Assembly: GCF_947489255.1 (NCBI RefSeq)
Contig: NZ_CANLCY010000003.1
Location: 434,001 to 498,000, forward strand
DNA from: an uncultured Microbacterium sp.
GTDB lineage: Bacteria; Actinomycetota; Actinomycetes; Actinomycetales; Microbacteriaceae
DNA length: 64,000 nucleotides
Reading direction: 5' to 3'
Part shown: positions 1-7,787 of the stretch, one piece after another
Layout: every line of letters starts with the position of its first letter
How positions within the stretch are numbered: position 1 is the first letter of the stretch
Notes under the pieces: model-generated
The model's database searches: none
What the model was told of the DNA's origin: nothing
What the model saw: only the letters and a program-made list of their open reading frames with translations
Made by a program: the position numbers and the translations under genes

Positions 1-62
1 GCCCCGCCGCCGGTCGGCGCGCGGCCGGTTGACTGGGGTCCTCGACCTTCGGGAGGACCACC

Positions 63-1511
63 GTGACCGACACCGCGCACCCCGCCTCGACGCCCGAGCC
101 CACCACGGACGCAGCCGACGGCTACGACGTGGCCGTCATCGGCGCGGGGCCCGCCGGCACCGCTGCCGCCCTGCGGGCCGCGGAACTGGGTGCGCGCGTC
201 GTCGTGCTGGAGGCCGGCCGCGTCGGCGGGACGTGCGTGAACACGGGCTGCGTCCCCACCCGCGTGCTGGCCAAGGCCGCGCGCCTCATGCGCGAGACCC
301 GCTCCGCCGACGACTACGGCATCGTCGTCGACGAACCGCGCGTCGACTGGTCGGCGGTCGTGGCGCGGGTGCACGAGCGCGTGGATGCCGTGCGCTCGAT
401 CAAGCGGGAGGCCGAACGCTTCGCGGAGGCCGGTGTCGACCTCGTGCACGAGGGCCGCGCGCGCTTCGCGGACGAGCACACGCTCGTGCTCGACAGCGGC
501 CGGCGCATCCGGGCGGAGTCGATCCTGGTCTGCGTGGGCGGGCACTCCCGTCGCCTGCCCATCCCGGGCGCGGAGCTGGCCACGGTGCCCGAGGACGTGC
601 TTTCGCTCACCGAGCTGCCGGGCCGCGTCGCCGTGATCGGCGCGGGCAACACCGGCGCGCAGCTGGTGACGGTGTTCCGTTCGTTCGGCGCGGAGGTGAC
701 GCTGCTCGACGTCGCCCCGCGGGTGCTCATGGCCTCCGACGCCGCGATCTCGCGCGCCATTGCCGACGCGCTCACCCGCAACGGCGTCGACGTGCGCACC
801 GGGATCGACACCGTCGAGCGTCTCGACCGGCAGGACGACGGGTCGATCCGCCTGACCTGGCGGCAGGACGACGCCGGCCGGAGCGTCGACGTCGACGTCG
901 TCGTGATGGCCACCGGATGGCCCGCCGACGTCGAGGATCTCGGCCTGTCGAACGCGGGCGTGGAGGTGGAGCGCTCGGCGATCCCCGTCGACCGGTACTT
1001 CCGCACGATCGTTCCGCACATCCTCGCGGTCGGCGACGCGAACGGCCGCGACATGCTCGTGCAGGCGGCGCAGTTCGAGGGTGAAGCCGCGGCCGAGAAC
1101 GCCGTCCTGGGGGCTAATCGCCGCACGCCCCATCACCTGCTGCCCGCGGGCGGGTTCACCGACCCCGACTACGCCGGCGTCGGCCTCACCGAGGAGCAGG
1201 CACGTGACCGCGACCCGGCGTGCGTGGTCGCCACGGTGCGTTTCGCCGACCTCGATCGCGCCGTCATCGACGATCGCGAGAACGGGTTCCTGATGCTGAT
1301 CGCCGACCGGCGCCGCGAGCTCGTGCTGGGTGCGCACGCGGTCGGCGAGAATGCGGTCGAGGTGATCCAGTCGGTCACCACCGCGATGGCCGCCGGCATC
1401 GACGTGTCGACGCTGGCGGGCGTGCGCTTCGCCTACCCCACCTACAGCGCCGTGATCGGAAACGCCGCGCGCGCCCTGCTGCACGCCGACACCCCGGCGC
1501 TGCTGGAGTGA
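63..1511 (+). CDS. FAD-dependent pyridine nucleotide-disulfide oxidoreductase (mercuric reductase/lipoamide dehydrogenase-like)
   Basis: 482 residues, the usual length for class I flavoprotein disulfide reductases. The N-terminal FAD dinucleotide-binding motif GAGPAGTAAALRAAE lies at about residues 27-41. The redox-active disulfide is visible as GGTCVNTGCVPTRVL (Cys-x4-Cys). A second, NAD(P)-binding, Rossmann motif (VIGAGNTGAQLV) follows near residue 190, and GDANGRD marks the second FAD contact. The C-terminal dimerisation domain is present. Family members move electrons from NAD(P)H through FAD to a disulfide or metal substrate. I see neither an N-terminal heavy-metal domain nor a C-terminal cysteine pair, so mercury reduction is not supported and the substrate is unknown. 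Start is GTG after GGGAGGA. The tetR gene follows 12 bp later, probably in the same operon. Confidence 0.85.
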   Translation: MTDTAHPASTPEPTTDAADGYDVAVIGAGPAGTAAALRAAELGARVVVLEAGRVGGTCVNTGCVPTRVLAKAARLMRETRSADDYGIVVDEPRVDWSAVVARVHERVDAVRSIKREAERFAEAGVDLVHEGRARFADEHTLVLDSGRRIRAESILVCVGGHSRRLPIPGAELATVPEDVLSLTELPGRVAVIGAGNTGAQLVTVFRSFGAEVTLLDVAPRVLMASDAAISRAIADALTRNGVDVRTGIDTVERLDRQDDGSIRLTWRQDDAGRSVDVDVVVMATGWPADVEDLGLSNAGVEVERSAIPVDRYFRTIVPHILAVGDANGRDMLVQAAQFEGEAAAENAVLGANRRTPHHLLPAGGFTDPDYAGVGLTEEQARDRDPACVVATVRFADLDRAVIDDRENGFLMLIADRRRELVLGAHAVGENAVEVIQSVTTAMAAGIDVSTLAGVRFAYPTYSAVIGNAARALLHADTPALLE

Positions 1512-1523
1512 CACACTGACACC

Positions 1524-2150
1524 GTGACCGCCGCGAATCCCGCCACGAGCTCCGCCGCCGACGCGCCCGCCCGGCGCGGTCGACCCGGCTACGACCGCGA
1601 GGGCATCCTCTCCGTCGCCGTCCAGCTGTTCAACGAGCAGGGCTACGACGCCACGAGCGTGTCCGACCTCGCGCGCCGCCTGGGGCTGGCGAAATCGGCG
1701 CTCTACCACCACTTCTCCTCGAAGGAGGAGCTGCTCTCGGTCGCCCTCGAGGCGGCCCTCGGCGGGCTCGAGGCGGTGCTCGACGACCCCCGCGCGGCCG
1801 AGGGCTCGGCATCCGATCGCCTGCGTCACGTGCTCACGGGCGCGACCGACGTGCTCGTGGCGCAGCTGCCGGCGGTCACCCTGCTGCTGCGCGTGCGCGG
1901 CAACAGCCCCGTCGAGCAGGCCGCCCTGGAGCGCCGACGCGTCTTCGACCACCGCGTCACCGCCCTCGTCGCGGCGGCCCAGGCCGAGGGCGACGTGCGC
2001 GACGACGTCGACGCCGCCGTCGCCGCGCGTCTGCTGTTCGGCATGATCAACTCCGTCGTGGAGTGGTACCGGCCCGGGGGCGGCGTCGACGGCGACCGGC
2101 TCGGCGCCGACATCGTGCGGATCGCCCTCGAGGGCCTGCGCACGTCCTGA
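1524..2150 (+). CDS. TetR/AcrR family transcriptional regulator
   Basis: 208 residues. The N-terminal helix-turn-helix (about residues 20-65; GILSVAVQLFNEQGYDATSV, then LGLAKSALYHHFSSKEEL) is typical of TetR proteins. The C-terminal ligand domain resembles TetR members with a C-terminal tetracyclin-repressor-like region. It starts with GTG 12 bp after the oxidoreductase, so it is probably co-transcribed and may autoregulate that operon. The imperfect palindrome at 3721-3734, in front of the MHS transporter and thioesterase, resembles operators of this family and could be a target. That link is inference. The effector is unknown. Confidence 0.9.
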   Translation: MTAANPATSSAADAPARRGRPGYDREGILSVAVQLFNEQGYDATSVSDLARRLGLAKSALYHHFSSKEELLSVALEAALGGLEAVLDDPRAAEGSASDRLRHVLTGATDVLVAQLPAVTLLLRVRGNSPVEQAALERRRVFDHRVTALVAAAQAEGDVRDDVDAAVAARLLFGMINSVVEWYRPGGGVDGDRLGADIVRIALEGLRTS

Positions 2151-2297
2151 CCGCGCGGGCGTCCTGCCGCGGGCGTCCTGGCGCGGGGTCCCGCCACGGG
2201 CGTCCCGCCGGGAAGCGGCACGATCGGGGCGAGATCACCCGATCCGTGCGATTCGAGACGAGCGATCTGGTCACGATCGTGAGGTCTCGGCAGCAGA

Positions 2298-2329
2298 ACG
2301 GGGCCCCGCGCGATCGCGCAGGGCCCCGT
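2298..2329. terminator. Long GC-rich hairpin between convergent genes
   Basis: Arms ACGGGGCCC (2298-2306) and GGGCCCCGT (2321-2329) enclose the self-complementary GCGCGATCGCGC, so the stem can extend to about 15 bp with one mismatch. It sits between the convergent tetR and MHS transporter genes. There is no T tract on either side, as is common in high-GC actinobacteria. It probably terminates both transcripts. Confidence 0.65.
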
Positions 2330-2343
2330 CGTGGCATCCGGAG

Positions 2344-3669
2344 TCAGGCCCGGAGGTCGACGCCCTTCGGCTCCTTGATGAGCGAGACCGCGACCAGCGA
2401 CACGAGAGCGGCGACGGCGATGTACGCGCCGATCGTCCACGAGGCGCCGGTGGTGCGCAGCAGCGCCTCGGCGATCATGGGGGCGAAGGCGCCGCCGAGG
2501 ATCGCGCCGAGGGCGTAGCCGATCGACACCCCCGAGTAGCGCACGTTCGCGGGGAACATCTCGGCGTACAGCGCCGCCTGCGGTCCGTACGACAGGCCGA
2601 GGCCGAGGGTCATGACGAACAGGGCGACGAAGTACCAGACGATGTTCCCCGTGTCGATGAGGAACCACATCGGCACGGCCCAGATCGCGAGCAGCAGGTA
2701 GCCGAGCTGGAACGTCCGCACGCGGCCGAGGGTGTCGGACAGACGTCCGCCCCACAGGGTGAACCCGAGCCAGCCGAAGGATGCCAGCGTCGTGGCGAGC
2801 AGGACGGTGGGGCGCTCGAGCCCGAGGACGGTGACCGTGTAGGTGGCGAAGAACGCGATGAGCAGGTACCCCGCGGCGTTGTTGCCGATGAACACCAGAG
2901 CGGTCAGCACGACCTGGCGCCAGTTCTTGCGGAAGAGCTGGCCGAGCGGCGCCGACGACTCCTTGCGGCGACGCACGAGGTCTTCGAAGACGGGGCTCTC
3001 CTCCACCGCGCGCCGGATGACGTAGCCGACGACGATGAGCACGATCGAGAAGAGGAACGGCACGCGCCAGCCCCAGGCGAGGAAAGCCTCGGCCGACATC
3101 GACGAGGTGAGGATCCACAGCGTCGCGGTGGCCAGGATCATGCCGACCGGAACACCGATCTGCGGGTACGCGCCGAAGTAGCCGCGACGGTTGACGGGGG
3201 CGTGCTCGACCGAGAGCAGCGCCGCCCCGCCCCACTCGCCGCCGGCCGAGAAGCCCTGCAAGACGCGCAGGAGGATGAGCAGGACGGGGGCGGCCACACC
3301 GATCGCGGCGTAGGTCGGCAGCACGCCGATGAGGGCCGTCGACACGCCCATCATGATGAGCGTGAGGACGAGCATCTTCTTGCGGCCGAGGCGGTCGCCC
3401 AGGTAGCCGGCCACGATCGCGCCGAGCGGGCGGAAGAGGAACGAGATGCCGATCGTCGCGAACGACAGCACCTGGGCGATGGCCGGGTCGGACTGCGCGA
3501 GTGGGGCGAGGAACAGCGGCGCGAGCACGAGGCCGGCCGCCTGGGCGTAGATGAAGAAGTCGTACCACTCGATCGAGGTGCCCACGAGGGTGCCGGCGAG
3601 CACGCGCCGCTCCTCTCGCGAGATGCCGGTCGTGGTGGCACGGGTGGATGCCGCTGTCTGCGAGGCCAT
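2344..3669 (-). CDS. MFS transporter, metabolite:H+ symporter (MHS/ProP-like) family
   Basis: 441 residues with about 12 hydrophobic segments. The sequence IEWYDFFIYAQAA near the N terminus and the loop DRLGRKKMLVLTLIMMG (GxLxDRxGRK type) are hallmarks of the metabolite:H+ symporter branch, which imports organic acids, osmolytes or aromatic acids with protons. GFSAGGEWGGAALL is another MHS signature. I chose the ATG at 3669 (MASQTAAS) because GGAG lies just upstream; an in-frame start 42 bp earlier has no comparable site. It diverges from the thioesterase gene, with a TetR-type palindrome between them. The substrate cannot be read from sequence. Confidence 0.88.
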   Translation of the reverse strand: MASQTAASTRATTTGISREERRVLAGTLVGTSIEWYDFFIYAQAAGLVLAPLFLAPLAQSDPAIAQVLSFATIGISFLFRPLGAIVAGYLGDRLGRKKMLVLTLIMMGVSTALIGVLPTYAAIGVAAPVLLILLRVLQGFSAGGEWGGAALLSVEHAPVNRRGYFGAYPQIGVPVGMILATATLWILTSSMSAEAFLAWGWRVPFLFSIVLIVVGYVIRRAVEESPVFEDLVRRRKESSAPLGQLFRKNWRQVVLTALVFIGNNAAGYLLIAFFATYTVTVLGLERPTVLLATTLASFGWLGFTLWGGRLSDTLGRVRTFQLGYLLLAIWAVPMWFLIDTGNIVWYFVALFVMTLGLGLSYGPQAALYAEMFPANVRYSGVSIGYALGAILGGAFAPMIAEALLRTTGASWTIGAYIAVAALVSLVAVSLIKEPKGVDLRA

Positions 3670-3720
3670 GAGAACTCCGTCGTTCTGTGGGCAGGGGAAT
3701 CTCGGCGGCACCTGTTACCG

Positions 3721-3734
3721 ACCGAGCGTTCAGT
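3721..3734. promoter_or_regulatory. Imperfect palindrome, candidate TetR-family operator
   Basis: ACCGAGCGTTCAGT agrees with its own reverse complement at 10 of 14 positions and resembles TetR operators of the ACCGAACGTTCGGT kind. It lies in the 117-bp divergent gap between the MHS transporter and the thioesterase, so it could control both. The TetR regulator at 1524-2150 is the nearest candidate. No binding data. Confidence 0.45.
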
Positions 3735-3786
3735 AATAGTGTCAGAGGCGCGCCCGTCCGACAAGAGGACGGCGGAAGGAGCCGTC

Positions 3787-4179
3787 ATGACACCCTGGAC
3801 CATCGTCCCCGGCGCCCTCGACGAGCGTCTCGGCATCGTCGTGACGGAGCAATCCGTCGACGGCGTGAGCGCCTCGATGCCCGTCGACGGCAACACCCAG
3901 TCGCTGGGTCGGCTGCACGGCGGAGCCACCGCCGCGCTCTGCGAGGCGACGGGATCCTGGGCGGCGATGATCCACGCCTCGACCTTCGGCAAGGTGTGCG
4001 TCGGTGTCGATCTCAACATCACCCACCACCGCGGCGCGCGCGAGGGTCGCATCCACGCCGTCGCCACCGCCGCCCACCGCGGGCGTCGCATCGCGACCTA
4101 CGACGTGCGCGTGAGCGACGACGAGGGCCGGCTCGTCGCGACGGCGCGCATCACGAACCTGCTCGTCGATCCGGAGTGA
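3787..4179 (+). CDS. PaaI-family hotdog thioesterase
   Basis: 130 residues, the normal length of a single hotdog domain. The signature LGRLHGGATAALCEATGSWAA matches the conserved HGG segment of PaaI-type acyl-CoA thioesterases, with an acidic residue (Glu in CEATGS) at the expected catalytic position. The end RRIATYDVRVSDDEGRLVATARITNLL is the usual final strand region. Such enzymes hydrolyse aryl- or acyl-CoA esters. Start is ATG with GGAAGGAG 6 bp upstream. The divergent partner is an organic-acid-type symporter, which fits a role in CoA-dependent aromatic or organic acid catabolism. A DHNA-CoA thioesterase (MenI-like) role is possible but is not supported by position. Confidence 0.85.
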   Translation: MTPWTIVPGALDERLGIVVTEQSVDGVSASMPVDGNTQSLGRLHGGATAALCEATGSWAAMIHASTFGKVCVGVDLNITHHRGAREGRIHAVATAAHRGRRIATYDVRVSDDEGRLVATARITNLLVDPE

Positions 4180-4594
4180 GCGCGGCGGCCTCGCGGAGCA
4201 GCCACGGCCCGCGCAGCACGCCCCGGGATGCCGGCGGTGGTCACGATCCGCGCAGCGGACGGGGTCGCTGCGGCGTCGTCTCCCACGAGCGCACCGCGAG
4301 CGCGGAAAGGGTCCGGGCACCGGGCTCTGGCATCCTGGGTGACATGACGAGGATCCGAGGGAGTGCACCGCCCCCATGCAGTGCACTCCCTCGCCCGTCG
4401 AATTCAGTCCCGAACATCTCTCGACGGGCGTATGGGCGTCGTCTCGAAGCCGGAGACGACACCCACCCCCATCTATGTGGTGTCGATCGGTCGGCATTCC
4501 TTACACGGGGCCGCAGATCTTTTTCCTCCCGCCGCCACGTAAGGATCGCGCGCGTTGCGACACAGCCTCTTCGAACGCACGGAGATGCACGCCG
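4180..4594. other. 415-bp gene-free stretch with an array of inverted repeats
   Basis: I find no credible gene here. The second half (4356-4544) holds a run of perfect inverted repeats in front of the sigma factor gene. Arms 4356-4368/4381-4393: CGAGGGAGTGCAC, 13 bp. Arms 4392-4401/4421-4430: CGCCCGTCGA, 10 bp. Arms 4438-4445/4453-4460: GTCGTCTC, 8 bp. Arms 4458-4464/4479-4485: CGACACC, 7 bp. Arms 4499-4504/4539-4544: CCTTAC, 6 bp. Some arms share bases, so alternative pairing is possible. This could be a structured 5' leader of the sigma operon, a small RNA, or a terminator cluster. Expression is unknown. Confidence 0.6.
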
Positions 4595-5110
4595 GTGATC
4601 GACGAGACGGAATTCGCGGCGCTCTTCCGCGAGCACCACAACGCCGTTCGGCGGTTCATCGAACGGCGCGTATCGGATCGCGAGGCCGCCGCCGACCTCA
4701 CGATGGACTGCTTCGAGATCGCGTGGCGCAAACGCGATCCGCGTGATCCATTCGGATTGCCGTGGTTGTACCGCACCGCGCGCAACCTCATCGCGAACGA
4801 ATATCGGCGACGCGACCGGGAGGGGGCATTGTGGACGCACATCGAAGACCACGTGCGCGCTCTGGCGAGCGAAGCCGAACCCGCGATGGCGCAACGCCTC
4901 GTCGACGCGATCCGCAATCTTCCCGAGCGCGAACGCGAGATCCTCTGGCTCACATACTGGGAGGAGCTGTCGGCCGCCGAGGTGGCCCTGGTCATGGAGA
5001 TGAACACCGGCGCGGTGTGGACGCGACTCAATCGCGCGCGGGCGCGTCTGCGACCGCTGCTCGACGGCGCCGTCGTCCACGCGGATGGGGTGAGCGATGA
5101 CCGACGATGA
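4595..5110 (+). CDS. ECF-type RNA polymerase sigma factor
   Basis: 171 residues, the size of an extracytoplasmic-function sigma factor with only regions 2 and 4. Region 2 runs from FAALFREHHNAVRRFIERRV to PWLYRTARNLIANEYRRR (about residues 5-75). Region 4 (about 100-160) contains LPEREREILWLTYWEELSAAEVALV followed by the helix-turn-helix TGAVWTRLNRARARLRPLL. I chose the GTG at 4595 because it places region 2 at the N terminus and follows GGAG; longer readings add only low-complexity sequence. Its 3' end overlaps the next gene by 14 bp, so the two are translationally coupled. The long inverted-repeat leader suggests post-transcriptional or attenuation control (inference). Confidence 0.88.
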   Translation: MIDETEFAALFREHHNAVRRFIERRVSDREAAADLTMDCFEIAWRKRDPRDPFGLPWLYRTARNLIANEYRRRDREGALWTHIEDHVRALASEAEPAMAQRLVDAIRNLPEREREILWLTYWEELSAAEVALVMEMNTGAVWTRLNRARARLRPLLDGAVVHADGVSDDRR

Positions 5111-6095
5111 CCTCGCGCGCGCGCTGCGCCGGATGGACCCCGCCGAGACCCCGCTCGACGCGCCCCTCCCCCTCGACGCCGAACGCCGGCTGCGGCAGAT
5201 CCTCGACCGTCCGCCCGTCCGGCGTCGCCGCCCCGCCCTGGCGTGGACCTCGGCGGCCGCCGCCGTCGTCGTGATCCTGACCATCGTCACGGGAGTCCTG
5301 TGGATGCCGGGGACCTCGGCATCCGCCCTCACCCCCAAGCCCCTCGTCTACACCGCCGTGCCCAGCGGAACCGGTGCCGCGGAGGTGATCGCGCAGGCGC
5401 AGGAACGGCTCGCCGCCGGAGACGGCGAGGTGGCCGCGGAGCGCCGCTCGCTGTCGCTCGGCTGGTACTTCAGCGCCTCTCCCGACGGGGCCGAGGCGAC
5501 GGTGTTCCGGCGCGAATGGGTGGACCTGCGCTGGAACGAGGACTTCTCCGGATCGGTGGTGACCACCGCGGCCGAGGCCACGAACGCCGACGGCGACACC
5601 GTGCCGAACGTCGACCCCGCCCCCGGGACCGTCGTCAGCGAGATGCGCTACGTACGCAATCAGTTCCGGCCGCTGTCGCCGACGCCGCCGGATGCGTCGG
5701 CCGAGGCCATGCGCGCGCTCCTGACGACGGCCACCGGCGCGGCGGAGGACCTGAACGCCGGTGACGCCCTGGTCGGTGTGCGCAGCGTGCAGGGCGAATG
5801 GACGCTCAGCAACGCCCAGCAGTCCGCGCTCCTCGACGTCGTCGCCGCCTCCCCCGGCCTGCGGGCACTCGGGACGACCGAGGACCGTCTCGGTCGCGCG
5901 GTCGTGGGCCTGGCGGGCATCCCATCGGTGACCGCCAACACCGAGGTGACTCTCCTGCTGTCGACCGAGACCGGGCGCATCATCGGGTTCGAGTCGGCGT
6001 TGATCGATGCGAACACCGACCTCGACCTGCCCGCCGGGTCGCTGACCGAATACGCCCTGTGGGACGCGCAGGACAGAGAGGATGCCCCCCGATGA
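5097..6095 (+). CDS. Single-pass membrane protein, probable anti-sigma partner (CU044_5270-like)
   Basis: 332 residues. A short Asp/Arg-rich cytoplasmic N terminus (about 1-46) is followed by one transmembrane helix at about 48-70 and a large extracytoplasmic domain of about 260 residues. This layout, directly downstream of and overlapping an ECF sigma gene, is typical of the membrane proteins paired with ECF factors in actinobacteria. I do not see a zinc-binding HxxxCxxC anti-sigma motif, so direct sigma binding is inferred only from position and topology. The outer domain has no motif I recognise beyond general similarity to the CU044_5270 family. The stop codon overlaps the next start (ATGA). 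Confidence 0.7.
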   Translation: MTDDDLARALRRMDPAETPLDAPLPLDAERRLRQILDRPPVRRRRPALAWTSAAAAVVVILTIVTGVLWMPGTSASALTPKPLVYTAVPSGTGAAEVIAQAQERLAAGDGEVAAERRSLSLGWYFSASPDGAEATVFRREWVDLRWNEDFSGSVVTTAAEATNADGDTVPNVDPAPGTVVSEMRYVRNQFRPLSPTPPDASAEAMRALLTTATGAAEDLNAGDALVGVRSVQGEWTLSNAQQSALLDVVAASPGLRALGTTEDRLGRAVVGLAGIPSVTANTEVTLLLSTETGRIIGFESALIDANTDLDLPAGSLTEYALWDAQDREDAPR

Positions 6096-6487
6096 GCCGC
6101 ACCGACGATCCGTCCGCCGAGCTGCACCCCGACGTCGCCGCGGCCCTCGCCGAGGTCCCCGGCGGCGTGGTCATCGACGCCCGCCATGCGGTGTGGCCCG
6201 AGCTCGGGATGAGCATCGACGTGCCCGCCGAGGACGACAAGGCCGTGGGCAGTTGCGCGACCGGCAACGTGTGCGCGTTCAGCGGCTCGGGCCTGTCGGG
6301 AACCCGCGTGTCGTGGTCGACGTGCGGCACCTATGCGCCGGGTATCACCGTGCGTTCGATCGCCAATGCCCGTTCGGCGGGTTACGCTCAGGCGCGCTCG
6401 TCCTCGGGATCGGTGCTGGCGACGGCGATCGCGGGGTCGTCGGCGAACGTCTCGGGCGCGGTCGCCGACGTGCGCTGCGTGTCGTGA
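6092..6487 (+). CDS. Small four-cysteine protein of the sigma operon, weakly like peptidase inhibitor I36
   Basis: 131 residues, starting at an ATGA overlap with the previous gene. Cysteines lie at 55, 61, 78 and 129. The segment GSCATGNVCAFSGSGLSGTRV resembles the repeat of peptidase inhibitor family I36 (beta/gamma-crystallin-like) proteins, which are normally secreted. No signal peptide or membrane helix is visible. That is odd for a multi-cysteine I36-like protein and suggests either a cytoplasmic role or a missed export route. The C-terminal third is Ser/Ala-rich. Function unknown; it is the third member of a sigma factor operon. Confidence 0.6.
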   Translation: MSRTDDPSAELHPDVAAALAEVPGGVVIDARHAVWPELGMSIDVPAEDDKAVGSCATGNVCAFSGSGLSGTRVSWSTCGTYAPGITVRSIANARSAGYAQARSSSGSVLATAIAGSSANVSGAVADVRCVS

Positions 6488-6497
6488 GCCCGCGGCG

Positions 6498-7427
6498 TCA
6501 GCGCCAGGGGCGCTCCGCGCGTTCCCTCCAGTAGACCTCCGGGTCGACGGCCAGCGCATCGAGCTCGGCCCTCTCGATCGACCGCGACGGCGCTCCGGCG
6601 CCGCGCCGCAGGTGCTCACGCGTGGTCGCGCCGATCAGCACGACATCGGCGAAGCTCCGCGCCCGCGCGACCCCGATCGCGAAGACATCGGCATCGATGC
6701 CGGATGCCGCCCGCTCGAGGTCGCCGTCCGGTTCGGCCGCCGCGAGCGCGCCGTTGGCGAGCACCTCCTTGAGCACCACCGTCCAGCCGGCGTCGTGCGC
6801 CGCGGCGAGCGCGTCGCCTGCCGAGGCCTCGCGCAGGTTCCAGGTCGACTGCACGGCGGAGAAGGGCGTGTCCGCGAGCGTCAGCGCGGCGCGCAGCACG
6901 TCGCCCTGCCGCGGTCCGCTCGTCGACAGCCCGACGCGCACTCCCTCACCGCGCAGCCGGCGCATCCGCTCGAGCACCTCGGCATCCGCCAGCACCGGGC
7001 TCTCGGGGGTGACGGAGTGGATCAGGTACAGATCCGGTGCCGTACCGAGCGCCGCGAGCGTCTCGGGCCACTGCCGGTCGAACATCGCGGCCGAGTGCTC
7101 CTTGCGCTCGTGGACCGTGGCATCCATCCTCCAGTCGCCGACGTACGCGTAGCCCCACTTCGAGCCGATCGTGAGCTGCGCGCGGCGCTCGGGATGGGCG
7201 GTGAGCCACGATCCGAGGAACTCCTCGGCGAGACCGTAGGACCGCGCCGCGTCGACGTACCGGATGCCGAGTCGCCACGCTTCGTCGAGCAGCTCGTGCG
7301 CGCGCGTGCGCAGGGCGTCGATCGACCGTTCGCCGGGGTCGCCGAGGTCGGCGTCGCGCGCGGTGGTGATGTAGGCGGGGCGGCCGACGGCGGCGAGGCC
7401 GAGGCCGAGGGGAACGGGGACGCTCAT
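6498..7427 (-). CDS. Aldo/keto reductase family oxidoreductase
   Basis: 309 residues, one TIM barrel. The AKR tetrad can be read: Asp in IRYVDAARSYGLAEE, Tyr in the same motif, Lys in TIGSKWGYAYVG, and His in DLYLIHSV. The sequence is closest in style to the aldose dehydrogenase/reductase branch using NAD(P)H, but the substrate is not evident. Start is the ATG at 7427 (MSVPVPLGLG); longer in-frame readings add a non-conserved stretch. It converges on the sigma operon, with only 10 bp between the stop codons. Confidence 0.85.
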   Translation of the reverse strand: MSVPVPLGLGLAAVGRPAYITTARDADLGDPGERSIDALRTRAHELLDEAWRLGIRYVDAARSYGLAEEFLGSWLTAHPERRAQLTIGSKWGYAYVGDWRMDATVHERKEHSAAMFDRQWPETLAALGTAPDLYLIHSVTPESPVLADAEVLERMRRLRGEGVRVGLSTSGPRQGDVLRAALTLADTPFSAVQSTWNLREASAGDALAAAHDAGWTVVLKEVLANGALAAAEPDGDLERAASGIDADVFAIGVARARSFADVVLIGATTREHLRRGAGAPSRSIERAELDALAVDPEVYWRERAERPWR

Positions 7428-7544
7428 GATCCGACGGTAGCGGGGACGGACGGGAGCGGGGCGGGAACATCGGGACGCCGGCGCCTGTTGCCTCCAAGGT
7501 CCGCCGTCGACGGGTGTCGGCGGTGCATCCGAAAGCGACGCGCC

Positions 7545-7784
7545 ATGACCTTCCTCGACACCACCGCCGACGACCGCCAGCCGATCTGCCCGGCCTGCGG
7601 CATCACGATGCACCCGCTGCTCGACGAGGGCGAGGATGCCGACGCGTGCCGGGAGTGCGGATTCCAGCTCGAGTGGCCGGAACCGCGACGTGTCGCGCGC
7701 AGCGACGAGGACGACGATGAACGCCCCCGCTCGCGCTGGGACGACGACGAACGCCCCCGCTCTCGCTGGGACGACGAGGGCTGA
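7545..7784 (+). CDS. Small zinc-ribbon protein with acidic repeat tail
   Basis: 79 residues. CPACGITMHPLLDEGEDADACRECG gives two CxxC pairs, a zinc ribbon. The tail is highly charged and ends in two copies of DDDERPRSRW, encoded by a near-perfect 30-bp direct repeat (about 7721-7780). The start ATG at 7545 gives a compact reading that begins just before the ribbon. The stop lies 3 bp from the convergent DHA2 transporter stop. Function unknown; it may bind nucleic acid or protein. Confidence 0.7.
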   Translation: MTFLDTTADDRQPICPACGITMHPLLDEGEDADACRECGFQLEWPEPRRVARSDEDDDERPRSRWDDDERPRSRWDDEG

Positions 7785-7787
7785 GCG

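Noticed and set aside
63..1511. Mercuric reductase MerA
   Set aside because: The disulfide motif is right for the family, but no heavy-metal domain, C-terminal cysteine pair or other mer genes are present.
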